NCBI GenBank assembly: GCA_034770075.1
Contig: CM068388.1
Span: 16,081,653-16,145,652 of the forward strand
Source of the DNA: Aralia elata
Taxonomy: Eukaryota; Streptophyta; Magnoliopsida; Apiales; Araliaceae
Direction: 5' to 3'
Length of the DNA: 64,000 nucleotides
This document shows, piece after piece, positions 32,620-45,597 of this stretch (positions within the stretch are counted from its first letter, which is position 1; every line of letters begins with the position of its first letter). The notes below the pieces were generated by a model. The model searched no databases and had not been told where the DNA came from. It saw only the letters and a program-made list of their open reading frames with translations. The position numbers were made by a program, and so were the translations under genes.

Positions 32620-35537
32620 TGTGACGCCCCCAAATTCGGGTCTCAAACACCCAGATTTGGTCCTCACGATCCAATACAATCATCTACCTCCAAACAACAT
32701 ACAATAACTAAATGCAGAATATAATAAACATATGTTGTTCATTTCAAAGGTATTACTAGTCCCAAGATTCGATAGCCTTAATATAAAAATACAAATATAC
32801 CCTAATACAGTACTTTAGGGTTTAAATAACAATAGAAGTTTCTTAACTATGCCTGGATCAAACTACAGACATTAAAAGACTAATACTTCATCTTTTCCTT
32901 GCCCTTGTCTTTTTCTGAAGTCTCGGGCTTAACTGCAATAAGGTTCATGATATAGCAAGGGTGAGCAACTAGTTTGCTCAGCAAGTTTAAATAACAGCAA
33001 GAAAAGATATATATCATGATGAACAGAATGTAAATAGAGGAATTCAACAATATGAATATCGGAAGCAAGAATAATAATTGCTTTTAAAACGAATGCTAGT
33101 CAAGAAGACTTTGAACAATAAACGTCCAAGGGAGTCAATAGCTAGTTGACCCTTTAGTTACTGGCTCAGAAATAAGTACTTGAGGGGATCAGCCTCTAGC
33201 ACCCGATGTGTATGCATAACATTTAATTTCTATTCTTTGTATCTTATATTCCGATGGGGTACTCCTCTATATTTTTAGGGGTGTTCATATAGTCAAAGAT
33301 TCCGCACCATCAAATGGTTTGGATAGCTTTTAAAATCTATACTGCAAATGTCCAGCCGGACAATGGCTAAGACTTAACTATAGTAGTTCATCCATAATAG
33401 AACTTTAAATAAAATACAAGTCAATGTCTACGCGAAAACAATTGCACGATGTGCGAGTGCCAATAACAACGATGTGGAATAATTGTTAAGTAATTAATCC
33501 ACTTAGAACATGCTTGAGGAATTTAAAGATTCAAGCTTAAATATTAACTTGCAATACATAATACAAGAATGATTTCAGGGAACTTGCAACAACGTAAGAA
33601 GTTTAAGGTTAGGAACTTGCACAAAGTGAAGTTTCGGTAAAAGGGAACTTGTCCTCAATAATACTTGCACAACAATAATATATTTGCACAAGTTAATAGA
33701 AGTCAAGGGAACTTGCGTTCAACATATAAGGTGAATGGAATTAGGGAACTTGCACAATACACCACATCCTGCTCGAATGTAAATTGAGTAGGGTTAAAGG
33801 AAACTTGTCTGGTGCGTCTACTACAATATACTAACACACACTCCTTAAAATCCCACACAATTAAGTACATATTCGTGTAACAATTAGTCACCTATAGACT
33901 AGATTTAAAACTGACGTAGCATTATTAAAGCTTATTAATTGCCACTATGTAAGGGGGCAGCACCCCCTGGAAACCAAACGTAAGTTGCAACCAGGTTAAT
34001 CAATTTTCGCCTTAAGACAACACTATTTAATCTTGGTTGTTAAATGGTTACCTAATAGTAACAATCAGCTAATTATCCTTATTTATTATTTAATACAAAC
34101 CTGATAATAAATAAGTAACTGCATTTATCCATAATTATTATCTAATATTGATTAAATAGTAATTAACTAATTATTAATTACCGTAACTTAAATAAGAATT
34201 TAAATTAAAAGTGTTTAATTCTCAAACTGCACGACCCGACCCGAATCGACCCGATTCGGACCGACCCGGCCAAGAACACAGGATTGGCGCTGCAGCGAGA
34301 GACCGTTAAGGTAAGGTCGACGCTGCGGCGCGAGGTCCGTGCTGTTCTAGCTTAGCACGCGGGCTTGGCACTGCGGCGTGGGTTTAAGTAATAAGCTTGG
34401 CGCTGCGGCGTCAAGGACCTTAGGCGCGGCACTGTGGCGCGACGTTGACGCTGCGGCGCCAAGACCCCTAATCGCATCGTTGCAGCGCCATCTGCTGGCG
34501 CTGCGGCGTGGCGAACCAGAGGTCGTCTTCTCCGATCCGTTTTAGCAATTTTCTTCAATTTTAATCCATTAAAAACATTCTACCCACCATTTTTACTCCA
34601 TATTAACCACATATTATTATTAATTATAAGTTCTATACACCAATTTGAGGAATTAATTTCCAAGCATGAAACACAGCATTCGTAATTAATTCGCAATGAA
34701 GGTGCACTGTAACAGGGCTTACCTTTTGCTAGACTTAGCTGTCGTTCTTCTCTTCCTCCCGCAATAGACAATAAAATCTGAGACCATTCGCGAGCTCACT
34801 CCTTTCCTTCCAATTTTTCTTCCTTCCTCAACTCTCAATTTCTCTCTCTTAGTGAATTTTACAAGCTCAGTGCATTGAAGGAAGAAGTCGGGGTCCTAAT
34901 TTATAGGAAGTTCAAAAACCAAACAATGCAATTGCCTAATTTGGTTAACCAATGTGAAGAGGAAGAAGACGATGGGCAAACACCACTGATTATCTTCAGC
35001 CACGAGAATCCGGCAAGAAATCCCGCAACAAATCCTTATGCGGCTAAAGATGAGATTTGCACTGTTCATCCCAACTTATTTATTTTAATTTCTTTCCTTT
35101 CCTAAATTTCCGACCACTGCTAGAAATAAAATGGGATATGTCCCATAATTCTTGTCCCATTATTTTGCTACTAGTTAATTAAATAAATTTAACTAGCCAC
35201 TTATTATTTATTTACTAACGGGACTATAAATATTATTAATTGTATTATCCTTATTAATTAATAGGTAATATTAATTAATTTACTATATTCAAAATAATTG
35301 AATATTTAATTAATCGGCACTTTATCAATTCTTTTAACATTAAAACCGTAGGGTTAGTTCACTAATTTAATTAAACCATTAGTGACTCCCCTTAATTAAT
35401 CCTAGCAGTTACGCGAAATCGTATAATCACATAACCAATTAAATACACAAGATTTAAATAATCATACGGAACTAACTCATTAAAAATTAAATTTATATTT
35501 AATTAATAATGGAGTTTAAAAATTCACGGTCATTACA
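32620..35537 (-). repeat. 3' LTR of the Tekay element
   Basis: Plus-strand ends are TGTGACGCCCCC and GGTCATTACA. It holds a reiterated GGCGCTGCGGCG block at 34285-34520 and a TATAAATT box at 34898-34905 (minus). Small ORFs inside it are not conserved genes. Length is 2918 bp. Confidence 0.93.
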
Positions 35538-35552
35538 TCCTCCCCCCCCTTA
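35538..35552 (-). other. Polypurine tract of the Tekay element
   Basis: On the minus strand AAGGGGGGGGAGGA directly precedes the LTR start TGTAATGACC. Confidence 0.85.
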
Positions 35553-35585
35553 TAAAAATTCTGTCCTCGGAATTGCAACATAAGG

Positions 35586-37082
35586 TTACTCAAATAACTG
35601 CGGATAATTCACTCTCATCCTTTCCTCAAGTTCCCACGTAGCTTCCTCAACTGTGTGGTTTCTCCAGAGAACTTTAACGGAATGAATGACCTTACTCCTT
35701 AGCTTCTGTTCCTTCCTATCGAGTATTTGGACAGGAATCTCTTCGTACGATAAGTCCTTCTCGACTTGAATTGGTTCATAGGATATCACGTGCTTGTAGT
35801 CTGGTTTGTATGGTCGTAACACTGACACGTGAAACACATTGTGAATGTGCTCAAGTTCAGGAGGTAACGCTACCTCGTACACCACTTCACCGACTCGTTT
35901 CAAAATTTCGAACGGTCCTATGAACCTAGGGCTTAACTTGCCCTTCTTACCAAAACGAGTCTTCCCTTTCCAGGGAGATAACTTCAAGAATACGAAACTA
36001 CCCACTTCAAAGTCTCGCTCCTTACGACGTAAGTCAGCGTACTTCTTCAGACGGTCCTGAGCTGCTACCAGGCGGTTCCTAATTAGCTTCACTGTATCTG
36101 CTGTCTGCTGCACCATCTCAGGTCCTAGTAGTCTTCGTTCTCCAACCTCGTCCCAACACAACGGTGTTTGGAACCTTCTTTCATATAGTGCTTCGTACGA
36201 TGGCATACCGATACTAGCATGATAACTATTTTTGTAAGCGAACTCTATCAGTGGCAAGTGATCATCCCAACTGCCCTTTAAGTCCATCACAACAGCCCGG
36301 AGCATATCCTCCAAAGTCTGAATCATTCGCTCGCTCTGGCCATCAGTTTGAGGATGATACGCTGTACTCAACCTCAACTATGTTCCTAATCTCTCCTGTA
36401 GACTCCTCCAAAAATTCGACGTAAAGCGCGGATGTCTGTCGGACACAATAGACACCGGCACTGCATGTCGTGATACAATCTCCTTTACATAGAGTTTAGC
36501 CAATTGCTCCAGATTGTACCTGATCTTAATCGGTAGAAAATGAGCAGACTTGGTCAGACGATCTACAATTACCTAGATTGCGTCTAGACCCTTTTGTGTT
36601 GGTGGCAAGCCCATCACAAAGTCCATGGTGATGTGCTCCCACTTCCACTCCGGAATCTCTAGTGGTTGTAGCAGTCCGCTCGGTCGCTGGTGTTCTGCTT
36701 TAACTTGTTGGCATGTCAGACATCTACTGACACACTCTGCTACTTCCCTCTTTATATTTAGCTACCAAAAGTATGGCTACAAATCCTGATACATCTTCGT
36801 ACTACCAGGATGTACTGAGTACCTCGTACTGTGAGCTTCTTGAAGAATCTCTTCTCTTAACTCTGAATTCAACGGTACCCAGATCCTTCCTTCAAATCTT
36901 AGCAACCCTGTGCTATCAATCTGATACTTGAGCTCTTCCCCTTCGGAAATTCGCTTCCTTATACCATCATATTCTTCATCCTTTTCCTGAGCCTCCTTTA
37001 TTTTATCCCAAAAGGTCGGACTCGCTGTCAATGCACATAATTGCTCATTTGACTCCCTCGGATACTTGATCTCCAACTCGAG
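35586..37082 (-). pseudogene. Tekay integrase with C-terminal chromodomain, broken by stops
   Basis: The N-terminal HHCC part lies at 37076-36777 (LQEAHSTRYSVHPGSTKMYQ), interrupted by TAG at 36777 and again soon after. The core follows (ITMDFVMGLPPTQKGLDAI, a stop, then VIVDRLTKSAHFLPI and IVSDRHPRFTS). The last frame, 36377-35586, has LSTAYHPQTDGQSERMIQTL, a GKLSPRFIGPFEI segment and the chromodomain EEIPVQILDRKEQKLRSKVI to VEEATWELEERM. The chromodomain probably guides integration to heterochromatin. Stops at the Trp of DAIWVIVD and before LRLSTAY inactivate it. Confidence 0.92.
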
Positions 37083-38510
37083 TTATTCAAAATCCCTTAC
37101 CAACTCTTCCTGAGTGGTTAACTTCAACAACTTCTCAATGCATTGTCTGCTTGAGGCATCGGCCACAACATTTGCTTTGCCCAGATGGTACAGAATCTCA
37201 CAGTCATAATCCTTGATCAATTCTAACCATCGACACTGCCTTTTGTTTAGCTCCTTCTGAGTGAAGATATATTTTAGACTTTTGTGATCCGTATATATCT
37301 CGCACTTCTCTCCGTATAAGTAGTGCCTCCAAATCTTCAAGGCAAAAACTACCGCGGCCAACTCCGGGTCATGAGTCGGGTAACCCTTATCATAATCCTT
37401 CAGATGACGTGATGCGTACGCAAGGACCTTGCCATGCTGCATTAACACACAACCAAGACCTTTGTGTGACGCATTGCTATACACTACAAAGCCCCCAGTG
37501 TTGTCCGGTAAAGCCAACACCGGTGCTTGGCTAAGTCTCTTTTTCAGCTCCATAAAACTCTCTTCGCATTTCTCCATCCAAACGAACTTAACTGCTTTCC
37601 TGGTAAGATTGGTCAATGACGAGGCTATCTTTGAGAAATCCTGGATGAATCTCCGATAGTATCCTGCTAACCCTAGGAAACTCCTGATCTCTGTTGGCAT
37701 TTTTGGTCGTTCCCAATTGATAACAGCTTCCACCTTTGCTGGATCCACCGGAACACCATCTTTGTCAATGACATGACCTAGAAACTGCACCCTTCGTAAC
37801 CAAAATTCACACTTAGAAAACTTTGCGTACAACTTTTCTCTTCTGAGAGTCTCCAATACAATCGTTAAATGTTCAGCATGCTCTTCATCTGTCTCCGAAT
37901 ACACCAAGATATCATCGATGAATACGACTACGAACTTATCCAAGTACTGCTTGAACACTCTGTTCGTCATATCCATGAATGTTGTTGGTGCTTTCGTTAA
38001 TCTAAATGACATTACCAGAAACTCGAAATGCCCATAACGAGTTCTGAATGTCGTCTTCGGGTTATCTTCCTGCCTCACCTTTAGCTGATGATAGCCCGTC
38101 CTTAGGTCGATCTTCGAAAAGTATTTTGCTCCCTTGAGTTGATCAAATAGATCGTCAATCCTAAGTAGCGGATACCTATTCTTAATCATAACTTTGTTCA
38201 ACTCTCGATAGTCGATACAAAGCCTCATCGAACCATCCTTCTTTTTCACGAACAGAACTGGGGCTCCCCAAGAGGATACACTCGGTCTGATACAACCCTT
38301 ATCTAACAGTTCCTGTAGTTGAACCATTAGTTCTTTCATCTCTACTGGTGCCATTCGGTACGGTGACTTGGATATCGGTGCCGTCCCTGGTACTAAGTCA
38401 ATCACAAATTCTATCTCCCTATCTGGCGGCAGTCTGGGAATTTCATCTGGAAAGACATCAGCGAATTCCCTTACGATAGGTATCTGGCTTAGTTCATCCC
38501 TGACTTATTA
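37083..38510 (-). pseudogene. Tekay reverse transcriptase and RNase H
   Basis: An open frame of about 475 codons runs from just after a double TAA (about 38505-38510) to TAA at 37083. RT motifs: CIDYRELNKVMIKNRYPL, FSKIDLRTGYHQLKV and the catalytic VVVFIDDILVYS. RNase H follows with IYTDHKSLKYIFTQKE and ILYHLGKANVVADASSR. The first RNase H catalytic Asp (normally YSDAS) is Asn here (VVYSNASHKGLG). The frame is the same as that of the protease and the integrase start, so it belongs to one polyprotein. Confidence 0.93.
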
Positions 38511-38591
38511 AGTATCAACCACGTGAGCCAAATACCATGTGCAACCCTTTCTAAGCAACTTTCTTGCTTGCATCATCGTCAAACAACAAGA

Positions 38592-40132
38592 TTATCTCGG
38601 CGATTCACTACCATAGAATACCACCTTCGACTTATTTGGAGTTTGTATGTGCACACATTTCTTCTTACAGTCTATGACTGCTCCGTGACTTGATAACCAA
38701 TCCATCCCAAGGATTATGTCAAACTCCCCTAAATAAATTGGTATCAAGTCCACGCCGAGCTCAAATCCTCGCAATTTGACGCAACAATTCTTATGAATGT
38801 ATTCTACGGGGATAATCCCTTTGTTTGCTACTTCGATGTTCATAGGGTTTTCTAACCTTTCACGAGGTAAATCTAACCTTCTAGCAAATTCTTCAGAAAC
38901 AAAAGAGCGGGTAGCACCCGAATCGAATAGCACATAAGCATTTATATCATTGATTGGGATGATACCTGATACTACGTCCTTAGATTCCACCGCATCCTTG
39001 ACGATCATGTTAAACGTGCGTGCTGTTGGTCTGTCAGCTTGACTGGCTGGCCCTCCAATGCTAGGCTTGTTGTTATGATTGTTGTTGTTGTTGTTGTTGT
39101 TGTTGCGGTTGCTGCTAGCTGCATCACTCTTCCTCCTCGGACAGTCTTTGATTTGGTGGTCTGGGGCTCCACACGAGAAACACCCACCTTTCTGTCTATT
39201 CAGACACTGAGGAGCCAGGTGCCCTGGTTGTCCGCAATGGTAACAAAACTTTTCCCTCTCATACATTCCCCTAAGTGGTTCTTTCCACAGCTGCTATACT
39301 TCCCAGTTTTCTTGGCCTCTCCTCCAGACTTGTTGCCTCCCGAGGATTGGCTCTCCATCCATTTACGCTTATTGGGGTTGCTGCCTCCGTTGCTTCCCCT
39401 TTTCGATCCTTCCTGGCCGACCTTCTTTTCCTGCTTAAATCGTACTATGGCTTCATTGCCTCCTTCCACAATGATAGCCCTTTCCAACAATTCGGAGAAA
39501 TTCTTAATTTTCAGCACCGCGATGGTTTTCTGCACCCACGGCTTCAACCCTAACTCAAACCTTCTTGCCTTCCTAGCCTCCGTGTCCACCTGATGTGGAG
39601 CGAATCGGGTTAACTTGTTAAATTTCACCGCGTACTCTACGACCGTCATACCACCTTGTTTCAGTTCTAGAAACTTGACCTCCATATCCTGTTGCGTATT
39701 TTATGAGATGTAATTCTCGAAGAATAGCTCCTTGAACTTCTCCCAAGGGATAACTCCATCGCCTGCTCGCCCCTTATTGGCTTTCCACCAATAATTACCT
39801 TCGCCCTTCATCATGAAGGTGGCGAATCCAGTTTTCTGCTCCTTGGCCACTCGTGCGACCTCGAAGACTTTCTCCATCTCCTCGATCCAAGTTTGTGCTT
39901 CTATGGGGTCGAGAGTTCCCTTGAACTCAGGTGGTCCAACTAGTTTAAAATCCTTAAAGTTGGCCAAGTGATGCGCCGGTTGGGGTGCTGGTTGTGCCAC
40001 TGTTGGTGGGGGTCTAGCTTGCATAGCCTCAGCTAGCAGTTCAGCAAATATCCTCATTGGGTTAGGATGATCTCCAACCTTACTTTCTGACTCGACGACA
40101 CGTTGGTTACGGGGTCTACCTCTTGGCAGCAT
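38592..40132 (-). pseudogene. Tekay gag and protease
   Basis: Gag starts at ATG 40132 (MLPRGRPRNQR) and runs through FKLVGPPEFKGTLDPIEAQT. A TAA at 39701 interrupts it, then MEVKFLELKQGGMTVVEYAV follows. A frameshift near 39262 separates GKNHLGEC from two classic zinc knuckles, CYHCGQPGHLAPQC and CFSCGAPDHQIKDC. A polyasparagine stretch coded by a (TTG)n run (39073-39105) follows. The protease has the catalytic LFDSGATRSF, then IILGMDWLSSHGAVIDC. The frame ends at TAA 38592. Confidence 0.92.
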
Positions 40133-40541
40133 TATGATCTACTAAAGAACAAATCTTAGGTTTCTACTTATTATATTATGCTTTTCGCACTATGGCTAAG
40201 TCAACATTTAATAGCAAAAGCATCTATCAAACACATTCGATTCACAAGAAAATAACTGCATTTATATTCATATACCAATGTTTTAATACAGACTGGACCA
40301 ACATTTGGCATACTACTATAGATGCTCAATAACATAAACTGCCTATTGCTAACTATCCTCTATTAAACAAAAGGTGAGGATTCACTATTACCTACCCCTC
40401 TAACAGAACAAAAGTTGGGGTTAACTACCATGTTAAGCATACAACAAGGCATCAGAATTTTCATCATAAGTCTGTCCTTATTAAACAAAAGTGGGACTCA
40501 TTACCACAACCTAGTAAATACAAAGGTACTAGACCAACATA
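40133..40541. other. Spacer between leader ORF and gag
   Basis: No frame or recognised signal is seen. It holds repeated AACAAAAGTGGG-like words (about 40375-40500). Confidence 0.5.
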
Positions 40542-41438
40542 TTAATGTCTGCTACGACGGACTACCAGACGAAATGCCTGTCGAGCCAACCGATCAACCA
40601 CTTGGCGTCTGATCATGCGCTGACTACTGCCCTCCTCCCGAGGGTATCTTCTGACTCGATCCTGCAGTCTGGCCACTGTCGAATATAAGGCATACTCCAA
40701 GGTATCGATCCTGGCGGATCCATCTCGAATCTTTCCTTCAAGCATATCCACCCTAGTGGCTGCGCGAATCTAAAACTCCTATATCTTAATCCTGTCTGCC
40801 TACTCCAAGTCTCTCTCAACCCTAACAACCTGTAGAACTGTTTGCAGCTCCACCTCCCTGACATCTGCCTGCTCTAATGTCTGCCTCAACTGACTATTTT
40901 GCAACACCAACTGTTGCACTGTGGGACCTAACTGGGGTGTAGCACTCTCTAACTGCTGAATCTGAGCTTTCAGCTCAGCTATCTGGAATTGTAGCGTGTA
41001 CGTCTTTGCCTTGTACTGATCTTCCATCTCCTGATGGACAGAATTCTCCTCATCTAGGTGTGCAATACGAGCATTCTGCTGCTCGATAATCTAGTCCTGC
41101 TCTATTATGCGATCGGCATAATCCCCGAGCAAGTCATCCTGAAAGGTGTGCAACACCGGAGATCCCTTCTCGGGTACCTCTGTAGTAGCTCCACCTATCT
41201 CTATATCCGCTGGGTCCTCCTCGGACTCATCATCCCTGTCCTAACTGTCAGATCTCAATACTCCTCCTATGACAGGCTCTACCAGATCCTCTAAGTAGTC
41301 CTCCTCTAGGCCATATCCATTCAATGGAACTCCTGGGGCATCAGGTGCATAACCCATTAACTGCTCGGTAACAACAGGTATATCAGTGAATACCTCCTCC
41401 TCCTCCCGGACTCCACTAGTCTCTCCTATGGCAGCCAT
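40542..41438 (-). pseudogene. Leader ORF upstream of Tekay gag: ~298-codon coiled-coil protein with five TAG stops
   Basis: One frame runs from ATG 41438 (MAAIGETSGVREEEE) to TGA 40542. It is broken only by TAG at 41241, 41091, 40800, 40779 and 40770, with no frameshift. The first third is acidic. The middle (41090-40800) has coiled-coil heptads rich in Gln, Leu and Glu (AQIQQLESATPQL, LVLQNSQLRQTLEQAD). The end is Arg-rich. It lies between the PBS (41660) and the gag ATG (40132). I do not recognise a family. Extra ORFs in this position are uncommon for Tekay elements. Confidence 0.7.
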
Positions 41439-41659
41439 CCTACAAACACACAAAAACTAACATCAGTACAACAATAAAATATATTCATTGAAGGAATGAA
41501 GTTATATTTCATTGGGTACTACTTGACTCGATGAATTCCCCAATCCATCAAAATACCAAATATGATAAATCTCCCTGATTTATCTCCTAATGCACTCTTT
41601 ATAAGTTTAATACTAAGGTTATAACCTAGGTTTCGCAATCCTAACGTTTATAACCTATA

Positions 41660-41674
41660 GCTTTGATACCAACT
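41660..41674 (-). other. Primer-binding site of the Tekay element
   Basis: On the minus strand TGGTATCAAAGC lies three bases after the LTR end. It resembles the tRNA-Met primer site TGGTATCAGAGC common to chromoviruses. Confidence 0.85.
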
Positions 41675-44505
41675 TGTGACGCCCCCAAATTCAGGTCTCA
41701 AACACCTAGATTTGGTCATCACAATCCAATACAATCATCCACCTCCAAACAAACATACAATAACTAAATGCGGAATATAATAAACATATGTTGTTCATTT
41801 CAAAGGTGTTACTAGTCCCAAGATTCGATAACCTTAATACAAAAATACAAATATACCCTAATACAGTACTTTAGGGTTTAAGTAACAATAGAAGTTTTTT
41901 AACTATGCCTGGATCAAACTACAGACATTAAAAGACTAATACTTCATCTTTTCTTTGCCCTTGTCTTTTCCTGAAGTCTCGGGCTTAACTGCAATAAGGT
42001 TCATGATATAGCAAGGGTAAGCAACTAGTTTGCTCAGCAAGTTTAAATAACAGCAAGAAAAGATATATATCATGATGAACAGAATGTAAATAAAGGAATT
42101 CAACAATATGAATATCGGAAGCAAGAATAGTAATTGCTTTTAAAACGAATGCTAGTCAAGTAGACTTTGAACAATAAACGTCCAAAGGAGTCAATAGCTA
42201 GTTGACCATTTGGTTACTGGCTGAGAAATAAGTACTCGAGGGGATCAACCTCTAGCACCCGATGTGTATGCATAACATTTAATTTCTGTTCTTTGTATCT
42301 TATATTCCGATACGTGGGGTAGTCCCCTATATTTTTAGGGGTGTTCATATAGTCCAAGATTCCGCACCATCAAATGGTTTGGATAGCTTTTAAAATCTAT
42401 ACTGCAAATGTCCAACCGGACAATGGCTAAGAATTAACTATAGCAGTTCATCCATAATAGAACTTTAAATAAAATACAGGTCAATGTCTGCGCGAAAACA
42501 ATTGCACTATGTGCGAGTGCCAATAACAACGATGTGGAATAATTGTTAAGTAATTAATCCACTTAGAACATGCTTGAGGAATTTAAAGATTCAAGCTTAA
42601 ATATTAACTTGCAATACATAATACAATAATGATTTCAGGGAACTTGCAACAACGTAAGAAGTTTAAGGTTAGGAACTTGCACAAAGTGAAGTTTCGGTAA
42701 AAGGGAACTTGTCCTCAATAATACTTGCACAATAATAATATATTTGCACAAGTTAATAAAAGTCAAGGGAACTTGCGTTTAACATATAAGGTGAATGGAA
42801 TTAGGGAACTTGCACAATACACCACATCCTGCTCGAATGTAAATTGAGTAGGGTTAAAGGAAACTTGTCTGGTGCGTCTGCTACAATATACTAACACACC
42901 CTCCTTAAAATCCTACACAATTAAGTACATATTCGTGTAACAATTAGTCACTTATATACTAGATTTAAAACTGACGTAGCATTATTAAAGCTTATTAATT
43001 GCCACTATGTAAGGGGGGCAGCGCCCCCTGGAAACCAAACGTAAGTTGTAACCAGGTTAATCAATTTTCGCCTTAAGACAACACTATTTAATCTTGGTTG
43101 TTAAATGGTTACCTAATAGTAATAATCAACTAATTGTCCTTATTTATTATTTAAAACAAACCTGATAATAAATAATTAACTGCATTTATCCATAATTATT
43201 ATCTAATATTGATTAAATAGTAATTAACTAATTATTAATTACCGTAACTTAAATAAGAATTTAAATTAAAAGTGTTTAATTCTCAAACTGCACGACCCGA
43301 CCCGAATCGACCCGATTCGGACCAACCCGACCAAGAACACGGGGTTGGAGCTGCAGCGAGAGACCATTAGGGTAAGGCCGACGCTGTGGCGCGAGGTCCG
43401 TGCCATTCTAGCTTAGCACGCGGGCTTGGCGTTGCGACGTGGGTTTAAGTAATAAGCTTGGCGCTGCGGCGTCAAGGCCCTTAGGCGCGGCGCTGCAGCA
43501 CGACGCTGATGTTGCGGCTTTCTTCAATTTTAATCCATTAAAAACATTCTACCCACCATTTTTACTCCATATTAACCACATATTATTATTAATTATAAGT
43601 TTTATACACCAATTTGAGGAATTAATTTCCAAGCATGAAACACAACATTCATAATTAATTCGCAATGAAGGTGCACTGTAACAGGGCTTACCTTCTGCTA
43701 GACTTAGCTGCCGTTCTTCTCTTCCTCCTGCAATAGACAATAAAATTCGAGACCATTCGCGAGCTCACTCCTTTCCTTCCGATTTTTCTTCCTTCCTCAA
43801 CTCTCAATTTCTCTCTTAGTGAATTTTACAAGCTCAGTGCACTGAAGGAAGAAGTCGGGCTCCTAATTTATAGGAAGTTCAAAAACCAGACAATGCAATT
43901 GCCCAATTTGGTTAACCAACGTGAAGAGGAAGAAGACGATGGGCAAATGCCGCTGATTATCTTCAGCCACGAGAATCCAGCAAGAAATCCCGCAGCAAAT
44001 CCTTATGCGACTAAAGATGAGATTTGCACTGTTCATCCCAACTTATTTATTTTAATTTCTTTCCTTTCCTAAATTGTCGACCACTGCTAGAAATAAAATG
44101 GGATATGTCCCATAATTCTTGTCCCATTATTTTGCTACTAGTTAATTAAATAAATTTAACTAGCCACTTATTATTTATTTACTAACGGGACTATAAATAT
44201 TATTAATTGTATTATCCTTATTAATTAATAGGTAATATTAATTAATTTACTGTATTCAAAATAATTGAATATTTAATTAATCGGCACTTTATCAATTCTT
44301 TGAACATTAAAACCGTAGGGTTAGTTCACTAATTTAATTAAACCATTAGTGACTCCCCTTAATTAATCCTAGCAGTTACGCGAAATCGTATAATCACATA
44401 ACCAATTAAATACACAAGATTTTAAATAATCATACGAAACTAACTCATTAAAAATTAAATTTATATTTAATTAATAATGAATTTAAAAAATTCACGGTCA
44501 TTATA
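41675..44505 (-). repeat. 5' LTR of the Tekay element
   Basis: It parallels 32620-35537. The terminal CA is TA here (44504-44505). Compared with the other LTR, about 94 bp of the GGCGCTGCGGCG block is missing at about 43518. The TATAAATT box is kept at about 43864-43871 (minus). Confidence 0.93.
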
Positions 44506-45597
44506 ACTAAAGCATTTACGGCATATTTAGGTGATTCAAGTACTCTGCCTGTTATTATATCTGCTTCATTTAACCAATTTCAAGAAGAAAAGCTTTAGCG
44601 AGTATTGCGTGAGCATAAGTCATCAATTGGTTGGACATTAGCAGATATTAAAGGAATCAGCCCCTCATTTTGTATGCACAAAATTTTAATGGAGGATGAA
44701 TCGAAGCCAGTTATTGAGCAGCAACGTCGATTGAATCCTATAATGAAAGAGGTGGTGAAAAAAGAGATTATTAAATGGTTAGACGCTGGCATTATTTATC
44801 CAATATCTGATAGTTCGTGGGTAAGTCCGGTTCATTATGTACCAAAGAAAGGAGGAATGACAGTAGTCACAAATGAGAACAATGAACTCATTCCTACAAG
44901 ATTAGTAACTGGCTGGCGAGTTTGCATTGATTATAGAAGGTTGAACAAGGCAACTCGCAAAAATCATTTTCCCTTGTCGTTCATTAATCAGATGTTAGAT
45001 AGATTGGTTGGACATTAATTCTATTGCCTTCTAGATGGATATTCAGGATATAACCGAATTGCAATTGCTCCAAAAGATCAAAAGAAGACCACTTTTACAT
45101 GCCCATGTGGAACTTTTGCGTTTAGAAGGTTGTCTTTTGGTCTCTACAATGCATCATCCACATTTCAAAGATGTATGACGGCTATTTTTTCTCGTTTAGT
45201 TGAACGAAACCTAGAGGTTTTCATGGATGACTTCTCTGTTTTTGGAGATAGTTTTGATCTTTGCCTATAATTTGACATTGGCTTTGAAGCGATGTGTGGC
45301 GACGAATTTAGTGCTTAATTGGGAGAAATGTCATTTTATGGTGAGAGAAGGAATAATTTTGGGGCACAAGGTTTCAACTAAAGGACTTGAGGTAGACAGG
45401 GCAAAGATTGAGACTATAGAGAACCTTCCACCACCAACATCTGTTAAGGGAATTAGAAGCTTTCTTAGGCATACGGGATTTTATCGGCGCTTTATCAAGG
45501 ATTTCTCAAAAATTTCTAAACCACCGTGTAGCTTGTTAGAGAAAGATGTTCCTTTTGTCTTTGATAATCCTATCTTGAAGCGTTCGAGCTGTTAAAG
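44506..45597 (+). pseudogene. Athila reverse transcriptase, broken
   Basis: The frame resumes after the Tekay TSD with AYLGDSSTLPVIISASF. RT motifs: IIYPISDSSWVSPVHYVPKK, WRVCIDYRRLNKATRKNHFP, a stop at 45016 in the usual GHEFYCFLDGYSGY position, then FMDDFSVFG as the catalytic box. A frameshift follows near 45262, after which NLVLNWEKCHFMVREGIILG and SFLRHTGFYRRFIKDFSKIS are read to 45595. Stops at 44598 and 45016 and the frameshift make it inactive. Confidence 0.92.

Larger units (their letters stand above)
32620..44505 (-). mobile_element. Complete Tekay-type chromovirus (Ty3/gypsy), 11.9 kb, TSD ACTAA
   Basis: Two LTRs (32620-35537 and 41675-44505) flank minus-strand genes in the order leader ORF, gag, protease, RT, RNase H, integrase, chromodomain. 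The 5-bp duplication ACTAA is present at 32615-32619 and 44506-44510. A tRNA-Met-type PBS and a G8-containing PPT are in place. The integrase ends in a chromodomain, which places it among chromoviruses. The LTRs differ by a few per cent and one ~94-bp deletion, so the insertion is not very recent. Stops in most genes make it non-autonomous. Confidence 0.95.

Noticed and set aside
39039..39593. 184-codon plus-strand ORF
   Set aside because: It is the antisense shadow of the Tekay gag gene.
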